Below, one piece after another: positions 45,782 through 56,534 of a DNA stretch of 64,000 nucleotides. How positions within the stretch are numbered: the first letter of the stretch is position 1; every line of letters starts with the position of its first letter. The stretch comes from Cyclina sinensis (Eukaryota > Mollusca > Bivalvia > Venerida > Veneridae): contig JAAONU010000011.1 in assembly GCA_012932295.1 (NCBI GenBank), positions 47,990,352-48,054,351 of the forward strand, given 5' to 3'. Below the pieces are notes generated by a model. The model was given only the letters and a program-made list of their open reading frames with translations. It searched no databases and was not told the DNA's origin. A program made the position numbers and the translations under genes.

Positions 45782-46475
45782 TTATCTTAATTTCAATATT
45801 TACCCTTTTTGTTATTTTCCATTACAATGATTGAAAAACAGAATATTTACATGTTTTCTAAGTTTACAACTTCATTCTGACCATTCGTCAATTTTATGCA
45901 TTTTTTAAGTGACATGTTTCAGGGCCATATTGTGTACAACAGTATTAACTTGCAAAATCAGTCAGTGCCTAGATAAAAGTAGTCATTATTCTGTGGCTTA
46001 TATTAATGTAATCATTTGGACAATTAATATTTGATATATATTTCAAGGTCCACAAGAAGAACTTCATCAACATTATCACCATAGTCCTGCATTGAAATGA
46101 TGATCATCGTCATTAAAGGATCAATTAAGACTTAATGATAAACATGGAACAGATCTAGACAAAGATTGTATGTTGTGTAAAATAACAAATTATGAATTAA
46201 ATTAAGTATGCCAAAAATATCAAATATTATAATTTATATTTATATATAGGTATGTACAGCATCAGAAAATCAATTTCTATATGTCGTCACCGAGGGCAAA
46301 AATTTAAAACAAATCAATTTATATTTTATGAATTTACAAGTACAGCAAGTGTATTGATCAACTAGAGCAACATATCATTTCTTATAATAATTCATTGATA
46401 TTTATCTCAAGACTAAAGTTTTTTTAAATATAAAATACCCATTATTTTTATATATCATGTGCAAAAATAACGTCA

Positions 46476-46661
46476 TGACGTCATAATACAGATAAGTAGC
46501 TTACACACTAAACTGAGTTGTAAAAGACAGCCAATCAAATGCCAATCTTTCCCTCCTCTAGTCCTGACTTCTGCCGTTGCTCCTCTTAGTCTTGCTTCAT
46601 TGATATCACGCCCAGTTCTAGTCCTGAATTTTCCTCCAACAATTTCCAGCTTATTTGTTGT
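46476..46661 (-). CDS. Candidate coding fragment, minus strand, product unknown
   Basis: An open minus frame of 62 codons without a start codon. It reads KLEIVGGKFRTRTGRDINEA, then RLRGATAEVRTRGGKDWHLI. The part 46,540-46,650 is GC-richer than its flanks and contains two related words (TCAGGACTAGAAC and TCAGGACTAGAGG), so it may be a diverged stretch of a repeat like the 45.1-kb minisatellite. It lies upstream, in minus sense, of the other two coding-like pieces at 45.3-45.8 and 44.2-44.6 kb, so together they might be remains of one gene. Low confidence. Confidence 0.2.
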
Positions 46662-47088
46662 TTATTTATTCACATATGCTGAATTTTCAGATCCACCTCC
46701 TTACTGATACATAGCTTGCAAAAACAGGCTTGCGAGAATGTGGAGAACAATTTAAAAGCTTTAAGTATTCTAACGACAATGAAATGTTAAACTGTTAAGG
46801 TGAATGACAAATATGAGGCAACTGGACTACTATGTGTAAAAATATTCAGAATATAATGATACGAAATGCATAATCAGACAGTGCAATGCATGCGGAGTTG
46901 ACAAAATTGTAGTTAACTTCCAGCCCCTTGCAGAGCGAAGTACATCTAAAAGAGAACATTCATTTAAAAGATTTTGATATTAAATTTTATTTCAATCCTC
47001 CTTTTAATAATTACTTATATTTTTTGCAATTTGTAATTTACAACTATTTGTTTGTTTTTTTTATTAACGTACTTAAACGCTTTTTCAG

Positions 47089-47156
47089 CAGCAGTCAACG
47101 TCGATGGCTTACTTAAAGACCACTTCAGGTGCTGCGAAGGAAGCTTTCCATCGTAA
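47089..47156 (+). CDS. Candidate terminal exon with polyA signal, product unknown
   Basis: A T-rich tract, a branch-like 'TACTTAAAC' and the acceptor 'GCTTTTTCAG' end at 47,088. The sequence after it reads, in phase 2, AVNVDGLLKDHFRCCEGSFP-S and a TAA stop (47,154-47,156). AATAAA follows at 47,210-47,215. The combination of acceptor, GC-richer short frame, stop and polyA signal is what a small last exon looks like. No upstream exon is identified, and a 21-codon frame has no statistical weight. Could instead be an unrelated open stretch. Confidence 0.25.
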
Positions 47157-48687
47157 CAACTTTATTTGACATGAACATTTTTCTTCAATCAAATTGTTTA
47201 TGCATTTTAAATAAAAAGATATTTCAAGATTATGATCATTAAAACATAAACATAAATTTATTTGCCTGTTTCTTTTGACAAAATGGTTTATCTGTTTAAA
47301 TCAGATCATTATTTTCGTGTGTCGAATGGTACGGACGTTCATAACATTATCAAAACTATTTCATTGGTGTACCTATAGATGAAATATTCAATGTTAAAGA
47401 ACTAAAATAATATAAAATCACCTAATATGATCACAAATTTGAATGTTACATTCATGAAAATGACCATATAATAACAATAATTATGTCAAAATATTTGTCC
47501 GTTGCAAAATTCTTACGGGTATTCCCTTATTTGATGATATTCAATAAACAGCATATGTTTCAGCCTTTTTTGTTTGAATTAAACTAAGTGGTGACTGATA
47601 TTTTAAAACATACCCTTCATCACATAGTAAATGTGTCAACATTTTTTTGGATTGATGAAAATAATTGCCCGTAACTGTTGACATATTAGCGCATCAACTC
47701 GTTACGTCCGTTTGTTTCAAAGTTGTGAAGACGTAACGGGTGTACAGCTAATTCGATGGTGTAATGAAATCATTCTTAAATACATTGATATAAATTAGCA
47801 TATATCAACAAAACTTACTAAAAAGTAGTGCCTACGATGATTTTGTAACAATAACAGAATGGCGTGATGCTCGTAATAATCAGAAGGTCTTAACCAAGTA
47901 AGATACTTACTATTCTTTTGATTCTTACCATTCTTTCCGCCATGTTAACTTCTGTGCAAATTCTAATGATGTAATACGCATTATGTGAAGTTAATTGTGC
48001 AGATCAACTGTGAAAAACAGGTGACTAATGATGATGCCTTCGACATTTCGCTAACGAACGGCACGTAACAAAACTGACCAATTAGAGTGGACTTAAGACT
48101 TAACGTGTTTAATAGAACTGTCTTTGAAGTGTAGAACGGTGTAATTAGTCTATTTTTGCTCTTTATTAAGTATCTTCCTGTACAATAATCAAGGAAATAA
48201 GTGAACAATCGTCCGGTAAAATTACACTGTGTATTGACTGAGTACAAAACGTATTAAATAAACTTTTCTATTGAATGTAAGGTAAATACAAATACAATTA
48301 CTCATTAAAGTTATGCACCATGTACCTATGTACTAGACAAGTATGGTTTTACCTAATGTGACAGTACAGCTTCAAAAATTATACTTTAATTTATGGTGTC
48401 AGAGTCGTCATATTAACAGTATAAAATTTGTTGACACTTTCTACAAACTTTTACAATAAACACATAATTCTCTACATATGCACTTTAAATTATTAATTAT
48501 GCGTTAATGATAAAAAAAGGAAAAACATGAAGCAATATATATAATCAGTTTTTTATTGTGTGTGACACTTGTAACTATTTCATTGTATCTGATACATGCT
48601 CTGTAATTAATTATTTTCAGCTTCCTTTTTGTCCTGACTCTGAAATAAAATTTAATGTAAGGGATGGCTACATTTTCCAGAATCTGC

Positions 48688-48790
48688 GAAACCATTATAT
48701 GTCATCGTTATAAATCTTTCATAATCGATACTGTCGTTGTGCCCAGCGTTTTGTAACTCGAGAGAAAATTAAAATGCGCCAAATGACATT
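48688..48790 (+). repeat. Recurrent core, copy F
   Basis: GAAACCATTATATGTCATCG, 'TCGATACTGTCGTTGTG', 'GTTTTGTAACTCGAGAGAAA', 'ATTAAAATGCGCCAAATGAC'. Flanked as core C is: 'AGGGATGGCTACATTTTCC' before it, and 'TTTCCTATTAAAAACACAAT', 'TTAGTCGTGCCACAATTTT' after it. It marks the right part of U2. The 90-codon plus frame at 48806-49078 is not open in the U1 counterpart. Confidence 0.65.
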
Positions 48791-49350
48791 ATTTCTTTCA
48801 GGTTATTGACGAAAATGCTTTTAGAGTCCATTAAACATTTTCTGCCACATAAGTCTACAATAACGTTCATAATTATAATATATGCGGAATCAGGGTTATT
48901 TCCTATTAAAAACACAATTTTAGTCGTGCCACAATTTTTATATTTTACAAGAGATCTGTTATCGAATGTGAACGAGAAAATCTTTCAGGAAGTAAAAATC
49001 TTTCAGCAAAACATATACTGTGCAACTAAGAGCATAGTTTGGTTTTTGTTTTTCGGTCAGACAGATGGAATTGTCTAGTCTTTTTTTCACTTGAGTTAAA
49101 TGTGCCTCTTTAAAAACATTTAACATTTATTTACAGTCATGGGCGTCAGGGCATCTCTTTCTAAGGACAATATAACTTAAATATTTCATTGAGAAGAAAA
49201 GGAGAACGGTGGGAACGGCTTTGTGTAAACATCATTATCCGATTGACTATCCTTTTTCAGATGTTTTGCTCCACGTACTGTCGGTACACCTCGTGATGGT
49301 TAGACTGTTAGGGTGATCAGTCGCTACCCTGTCTGACTGCCAGTCCAGGA

Positions 49351-52084
49351 AGCTACGGTGTGTCTAGAGCTAACTGAATGGCCTTTTGGTAGCTTTCCTA
49401 CAGGGCCTGGACTGCCAGCTTGTGGTCACCTCTTAAGATTCACAAAACTCCTTACACCCGCTTTACTGAGATGGGAAGTTGCGACATTTAAGTTCTACTG
49501 GGACTGCCTACAATAGACATTCTCACTGCATAGCCGTGGCTTTTTTTGTTAATTTTCCTCTTCTATTTGCTTTTTTACATCAAACTGTCATGATTGGACT
49601 ATTTTGGAAGAATAACGTTTCCATCATTTAATAAATTTAACAGTCTTTAAAATAAAAAAAAAATGCAATGTTTGTTAGGGATGCTATGAAAGTTAGAGAT
49701 AATACCGATTAACCAGATAACCGTTGCCATCCCTAATATTTTTGCATATTTTGGTCAATGTCTGTGGTAGTTTACTCAATAATTTTTAATTTATTTATGC
49801 TGAAAAAGCAGCGCTAACAATGTGATAAATATTTTATATAAATAGTACATCAAGCTGAAGCATAATCACTTTTATGCGATAGATCAAAAAAATCTTCTGA
49901 CATTCTTCATATCGGCAAGAATTATAATCTTATTTAAACTTTTATAGCTATTTTAGTAGCAGTTAAGTTTGAAATGTTTAATTTTAATTCTCTAGGAAAC
50001 GGAAAAATTGACATAACTACCAACTTACGTTTAAAAAAGGTTGTTGAACAGAAAAAGAAACATTTCTATCTTTCTTCTAATAATTCTATTTTATGACTGG
50101 TTATATTTTGCATTATAAACCGGGCAATTTAATGTGTTTCCACATTCTTTTCCTAACTCAAACACACACTTCAGTCTGCATTTTCAGTTCTAGGATCAAT
50201 CCATTAGACATCAGTTGACAGAAGCAATTAACCATAACATGGTTGAGACTAGTGTCTAATGTCCATTAAAACATCTTATGCCCTAGATGTCTACTAGAAG
50301 ATATTAATTACAATATGTGCCGTAATAGCATTTTTTTCTCAGTTCAAAATATTCCAAAGCGCGTTCAGACTTGGCGATATTGATAGATAACCTAACGCTG
50401 TGGTTATCAATAGAACAGTTTTCAGTAAAAGTTTTCGACGTTTAGATAGTGCTAAGCGAGTTAAAATCTGCATGCAGGAATGAAAGGATATGAATTATAT
50501 TTTAAACTTTTCATAAGTTAAACAGAAGTAATTGTAAGAATGGGTAAAACTTACACCTTGTGCGTTTTGTCACCAGAAGCCATTATTTGTATCATTCGAT
50601 GACATAAACAAATAAATGTATGTGGTCTTCGAAATAGCTTTTCGAGTTTAGCTTTTAGGTCGGATTTTTATTTAATTTTGACACAGAAAGAGCAGCAAGT
50701 AGTTTCGATAAATTTGCCGGGAAATAGTAAATTTACATAAGCATATCTAAACATTTTCATTTAAACAATTTCGTTAGTTCTTTAAGCCTATATTCAAAAA
50801 GAGTTTCACTATTCTGTTGCTCACGCCGATCATATCTACAGTCCTATATACCCATCTTGACAAAAACTTAATGATAAGTTACTTCCCTTACCTTTTCGTT
50901 TCCGTGACTGAATGAACCTAGGTATTTTTGGCTGAGAAAGAGCCAGCCATACAATTACATCCATACATTAAACTGTTTCCGTGGCCTCCGCGGGAGGTCT
51001 TATTCCGTTATCAGTATATTGTATAAACAGAGAATAACGTAATTGGTCGGACTTGGGTATCCGACCTTTGGTCTAGTAACAAAACGATACAGACAGATTA
51101 TAGCTTTCCATCACATGACGTTCCGACAAGGTGATAAATCAAAGCAACAATATTTAAATGAAAAAAATGGCAAGAATTCAAATTTAAAATTTACAGATTA
51201 ATAAACCGAGGGTTCGAAAAAAGTCCAACAGAAAGACCATTTTTATCTGTTAGTTTTTTGTTGTGGTATTTTTTACTCTTTTTTATTTATTGTTTTTTAC
51301 TTTATTTATTTTTTTTTGTTTGGCAAAAAGAGAAGCTTTAAAAATATGTGTTCATTCTTTTGTTTGGAAATATTACTTACAACCAATCATATCTGTTTGC
51401 CTTTTTTAAAGTCACTAAGTGTGAGTATTTTGTCATCTTTTTTTCTCATATTCTGTGTACTGATGGCAGATGAAATTTCAAAAATTCCGAACGGAATCAT
51501 CAATACAACATGACGTAGTGCATTTATTTTGACATGTTGTAATGGCACTTATAAAGGAAACTAAATTATAACCCAAATCAAATTCATCTCTGTAAGGCTA
51601 CACTGCATTAGATAAGTTCAACAGGATGTCTCCGGGAAAATGTTTGTTGAAGAAAATTACATCACTACGACACAACAAATTGTAAGTTACTTACAAATTT
51701 AAAGAGGAATTCAGTGTGTTTTGATATAGGCAATATCTCTAGGATAGTTTACCCGTTAAAATGGATATGTAAAGGCATAATTTTCTAGTGTATTATTAAC
51801 CGAAAACATATTTTTGTCAAGTGAAAGGGGTAAAAATCTTATAAAGATAAGTATAATATATAGCTGTCGAAAAATTCTACTGACATTGTATCTTAAATAC
51901 TGGTCAATGTCAATCATCTGTAGTCCGTCGTCAACGTTTAAGGTAATTGTCACATTAAAGGCCACATTTTTATACAGTCGCAATGAATGTTGCTCAGACT
52001 GAGTCCTTGTTGACTTTAAGGGTAAGATAGAAATTTTGTCTTCCAAAGACAAGATCAATACTCAGAAAAAAGAGAAGCTCGTAA
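49351..52084. other. AT-rich stretch, possible start of a third unit
   Basis: At 49,340-49,435 'AGTCCAGGAAGCTAC' and 'GTAGCTTTCCTACAGGGCCTGGACT' form an interrupted inverted repeat. 50,170-50,440 resembles the flank of cores C and F. GGTCGGA (51,045-51,051) and TCCGACC (51,060-51,066) form a 7-bp stem. Frames 51316-51513 (+) and 51756-52058 (-) have no recognisable content. Confidence 0.4.
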
Positions 52085-52330
52085 ATACAGAGGCCACAAT
52101 TATGACCCAAACTTCATGAACCTTGTTTAGAATGTTTATCTTGATGATCTATTGGATGAAACTGAAATTGGTTTATTTGGGGTCGAAAACTAAGTCATAT
52201 GCTCAGATCAGTTGAAAACCGTTTTTTTTTTACACTACGGATTGCTTTCTGGACCAAATCTTAATTAAAGTTACTGACCAAATTTGTCCCAGTGATTTAA
52301 CGGACAAGATTGAAAATTTGATATATGAAC
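52085..52330 (+). repeat. Old dispersed repeat fragment
   Basis: It contains 'AACTTCATGAACCTTGTTTA', 'GAATGTTTATCTTGATGAT', 'GGGGTCGAAAACTAAGTCA' and 'TGGACCAAATCTTAATTAAA'. These are decayed forms of phrases ('CATGAAACTTGGTCAGAATG', 'GGGTCAAAAACTAGGTCA') that I know from a very common bivalve repeat. Too diverged to set ends. Confidence 0.45.
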
Positions 52331-55070
52331 CCTAAAACCAGGCCAACATCTCAAAACAAACGTTGACATTAATAACACAAAAAAAGGTCACAAAATTGCT
52401 CTTATTTTCATAAAACTCCAAGATATCTATAATGTTTGCCTTTTATTATAGCATGTATGAACGTCCTTATTATGAAAATGTTTTTGATAGATTTACATTT
52501 TTTTCTCAATGCTGGACCATCTTAGAACTTTTGGTTTTAAGAACATTGGCGTCTTGTTTTGTTTTGAATTAATATGTGCATTTACCTGATTTTTACATAA
52601 ATATGATGCCGTTTTTTCAAATAGTAGTTTCGATGCGTGATTATAGTTTTGTCACACTTTTGCATTCAAATACTTTTATTTATTTATTAATTTATTTTTT
52701 TATCGTGTCATGATTTAATTTAAATGCATACTGTAAATATATATTATAAAATAAGTAAGCGATAATGAGAATTCTTACCAGTTCAAAATCAGTTAAAAGG
52801 ACTTTCGAGGTTTAAAAAGAGAGCGAGTCCGAATAACCATACTACTTGAATAGAAATTTCTTATTACTTGTAAAATAGTGTTCACTGTCATAGGTAAAGC
52901 AGTTTCTAACCTTCCCGTAATGGCTACGACAGAACAATATTAACAATTATGCATCAATAACTTTTAGTAAAGCTTAACCAAAAGCTTGAAATATGTTTTT
53001 TCAAAGTTGGTACAAAGATTGGTGCTTAAGAGACAGAATCAATGAGATACTTATTATCTTATCATGTTGGAGTGTTCTAATATGTATTTCTTAAGGGAAC
53101 GTTTTGTTTTACCATACTTACCGTAATTGGATACCCAGACTAAAGAAGGAAACAGCCAGGGTTTTTCTTAGATTCGTTTGGAATTAGAATGAGATTTCCT
53201 TGTTTAATGAATTTGTCATAAACATTTGTTAGAGTTTTAAATGACTCGTTCTCTCTCTGTTAATAGACAAGCTATAATTCAGAATTCTACTAATTGTTTT
53301 CAGTGTTTCTCAGAATTATGAAATAAAATCAGGCCAAAATGTTTTCTTAACGTTTAATTGGACATACCAGAAGAGTTTTTCAATGTTTTATTTCATATTT
53401 TATAGAGAAAAAAAATTGCTTTACTTGTTAAAATTGATATACACAGAATCCTTGTCATTACAAAATTTAAAAATGGGATAAACTTCCTGTTTCTACGGAA
53501 CTCCTAGATGTTGCCATCGTTTTCTATATTTTAAATAATTTATGACTTTTATTAATGAAAAGGTCCTTTCATTCTATAAATCTATATTTTCAGCAGAAAT
53601 ACGTGAATTCAACAAACTTAATGATAAAGTCGCATTCAACACAAACATGAAAGGATACATGAACAGCAGACGAAGTGGTGTAAGCTGGAGCGAATACTTC
53701 TGAACTGAAGGTCAAAAATTCAATTGGCGTCAACTGACTGTAATTTCCAAATCAACTTACTCATTGGTAAGACCTACCCTTAGCAGTCTTTAGAACTGAC
53801 AATGTAAGTTTGTATAAGTTAAGGAACTTGTTCTTTAATCTATACACACTGAAACTAAGACTAGTGAAGGTACAGCTAAATAAACGTATAGGTTTACTAG
53901 TGATATGTGCAATAGATTATAACAAAAAGAACATTTTGATAGCGGACAGTCAAAAGCGGACTCCAATTATATTATTTAGCTTGATCAAAAAATAGATCCC
54001 GTCTATAATAAAATAGATATATTTTCACATTTAAATAATGATAATTCTAAAGTCTGTAATGATTCTGCAGCTACAGTCATTAAACTGTAAGGATTATACG
54101 TTGCTGTATGAGATTTGCGTATAAGTTGTAATTTTCTTCTTCCGTGTATTCGTCAATCAAGAAAACCTCGATCTTGCAATAATTCGAAATTAATTAATAG
54201 AATAAAAACCGCATTGGGCAATAAATAGCAATGTGATGATTATGGTGATTAATTACTTAACCTAAACTTAGTTCTGACAGTTACTTGTGTGTCTATCTGC
54301 CTTTAAAGAAAGAATCATTAATTGTTTTAATGGGACAGATAATTACATGTGTAGTGAAGTGGCTAGGCCTGATTGATTTGATCAAGTCAAAACAGAAATC
54401 AGAATGAATTTAATTACAGTTACCTTTGCTTTAATTACTATTAGTATTAATAACCCAGAGGAAATTTGAATGCTAGATGATTGTTCAAATATTTGAACTT
54501 ATTAAACTTATCTAACTGTTTAAAATTGGCATCTTAACCCCATTAAACTAGATCTGAAAATAATACACATTATTTAAAATCTGACCTGTCCGTGCTTTCA
54601 TGCATCTCTCTGTCCGTTCTGAAAACAAGATCCTATCAGTTGGCAACACCTTCTCTCTAAGACTTTGTCATTACATCAAATAGTAAAAATAATCTTCTTG
54701 TTGAGGACGAGTGGGTTTACTTAAGATACCAAAAGGAGTCTTCTAAAATGCCTGCAATACTTTATATGATTGCCTGTCATTCAAAACTTATATTTTTTAA
54801 AGACATGATTTATGTTGTCTTCTTCTTATTTTGGTTACAATGGTGTTATTAACATATACAAGCTAGATGCAATTCTGTTTTCTGTGCTTTATATTTTTGA
54901 AACAAGTCAAAGTAAGTTTGTGCAAATAAAGTTTCAAAGTGTTGTCCTGGTTAAGAAAAGGAAAACAACTTGATAAATATGTCGAGCATCTGTTTTTGTT
55001 TCATTCATTTTTTTTCCCAAAAATAAATGGAATGTTTCAGAGAGTCCTTACAGGTGAAATTTATATAAAA
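52331..55070. other. AT-rich stretch without recognised features
   Basis: No repeat family or gene supported. The 61-codon frame at 53810-53995 (+) has K/L/N-rich content as expected of AT-rich DNA. 'CTTCATTTTTTTTCCC' and other T-runs near 55,000 are unremarkable. Confidence 0.4.
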
Positions 55071-55074
55071 CAAG

Positions 55075-55640
55075 AACTGTCACTGTAAGATGATAATGCC
55101 CCCGAAGTAGTGCTTTAACCTTTGAGCTGAGAACCAGTCATTCAGGGGTCAAGGTCAAACAAATATAGGTAAGTGGGTAAGTCTTGTCCAAAGTGGTGTT
55201 GTGTCCAAGTATATAGTATATCCACTTACTAATGTGGAAGTTATTGCCAATGTTAAACTTTTCTAACAATTGGATGTCCAATGTGAAGGTCATTCAGTGG
55301 TCAAGGTCAAACAAAAATATAGGTAAGTGGGAAGGTCTTGCCCAAAAGGGTGTTGTTTCCAAGTATGAAGTTAATCCACTTACTAATATGGAAGTTATGG
55401 CCAATGTTGAAGTTTTTAGACAATTGAATCTTCAAGGTAAATGTCATTCAGGGATCAAGGTCAAACAAATCTAGGTCAGTGGGAAGGTCTTGTCCAAAGG
55501 AATGTTGTGTCCAAGAACGAAGTAAATCCACTTATTAATAAGGAAGTTTGGCCAATGTTAAAGTTTTCGGACGGACTGACTGGCGGACTGACTGACAGAC
55601 AGTTCAAAAACTATATGCCTCCAATCGGGGGCATAAAAAT
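55075..55640 (+). mobile_element. Element with TGCCCCCGA...TCGGGGGCA ends and ~155-bp array
   Basis: It starts 'CAAGAACTGTCACTGTAAGA' and TGATAATGCCCCCGAAG (55,090-55,106). Three units of ~155 bp follow with 'GGTCAAGGTCAAACAAAT' (55,148, 55,298, 55,456), 'TAGGTAAGTGGGAAGGTCTT' and 'ATCCACTTACTAATATGGAA'. Then a 'GGACTGACTGGCGGACTGAC' tract and the closing 'CCAATCGGGGGCATAAAA' (55,621-55,638). The C-run at the left and G-run at the right are inverted. The plus frames 55232-55474 and 55441-55662 are repeat shadows. Confidence 0.65.
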
Positions 55641-56059
55641 AACTTATTTTATTCCATGTTGATTCTTATCTACCACAAAACTTAAAAGAAGACCTGTAAA
55701 TCTCTGCTGTTAAAATAAATATATTGTCTTCGACAGAAAAGACACAATTTTTACATTGTTTAATCCAAACGTGTACAGGACTTGATTTAGTTTAATCTTG
55801 ACAGTCAGTCTCGAAAGGATTATTACTAGTCCACTGACCTGAACACCCAGAAAATATGTCATATTACTAGAAAACAAAGCGTACTATCTGCTTCTTTATG
55901 TTTTAGCACTTAGAACTTGTTCACATTCACAACTCGATCCTTTCATTAGTAGTTATGTTTAAAAAGGGCATAACTGGGCAGATTACGTATCAAGGGGCTA
56001 GACAAAGAGCAAAAATGCACAACCATAACCTTTAGATTTATAAAATCTCCAACAGTCTG

Positions 56060-56360
56060 TATTGTCGTGCTTTGCCTGAATATCCCATAAATGAACACTA
56101 CTTCAGTCTCCAATGTTTGATATTGTAGCGCTTCCATAAATAAACATTGGTTAAATCTTCAGTATTGACGCATTTTGCTTACATATCCCATATATAAACA
56201 CCCGTGAAATCTCCAATATTTTTGCCTAAACATCCCATAAATAATCACTTGTTCAGGCTCCAATGTTTGGTATTGTCGCGCTTTGCCTAAATATCCCATA
56301 AATATACATTGGTAAAATCTCAAATAATTTCAATTTTTCGCGTTTGTAAATATTCCATTT
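56060..56360 (+). repeat. ~50-60 bp tandem repeat, six diverged units
   Basis: The word 'ATATCCCATAAAT' or a variant recurs at about 56,081, 56,131, 56,182, 56,231, 56,291 and 56,351. Between copies 'CTCCAATGTTTG.TATTGTCG' and 'CGC.TTTGCCTAAATA' repeat. No coding content. Confidence 0.65.
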
Positions 56361-56421
56361 ATGTAAGACAAAACATGCAGCACTTGTCAGTTTTTGCTAA
56401 AGCTTGAAACAACATGTCTGA

Positions 56422-56423
<2 letters not shown>

Positions 56424-56455
<32 letters not shown>

Positions 56456-56471
56456 CTCTCTCTCTCTCTCT
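56424..56471. repeat. (CT)n microsatellite
   Basis: About 48 bases of CT repeat with one TCCC interruption. It lies some 70 bases before the start of the 56.5-kb duplication copy. The 84-codon frame over it (56394-56648) is a repeat product. Confidence 0.95.
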
Positions 56472-56534
56472 GGTATAAGCAATACTGCACTGCACACTTG
56501 GTCCTACGACCCTCGTGCTAGTATAAATTGCATA

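Larger units (their letters stand above)
34190..49350 (+). repeat. Segmental duplication block U2 (second copy)
   Basis: Head-to-tail counterpart of U1 with the same order of landmarks (listed under U1). It is longer because of private insertions: a TTAA-flanked element (38,229-40,061), a LINE tail (41,100-41,965), sequence with a large hairpin (~42,380-43,720) and the coding-like stretch at ~44.1-47.2 kb. An extra copy of the 'AGTGAAAGTGCAAAATGTTA' segment lies at 37,820-37,990. Sequence at 50,170-50,440 ('AGATATTAATTACAATATGT', 'CAGTTTTCAGTAAAAG') again resembles the C/F flank, so a third, mostly lost unit may begin there. Confidence 0.7.

Noticed and set aside
51045..51066. Rho-independent-like terminator hairpin (GGTCGGA/TCCGACC)
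   Set aside because: Seven-bp stem without a U-run, in eukaryotic DNA; a chance short inverted repeat is enough.
51756..52058. 100-codon minus frame and its antisense 62-codon frame
   Set aside because: No recognisable motif, AT-typical composition and no support from any duplicate.
55232..55662. Two overlapping plus frames with similar repeated residues
   Set aside because: Both are read-throughs of the ~155-bp units of the TGCCCCCGA element.
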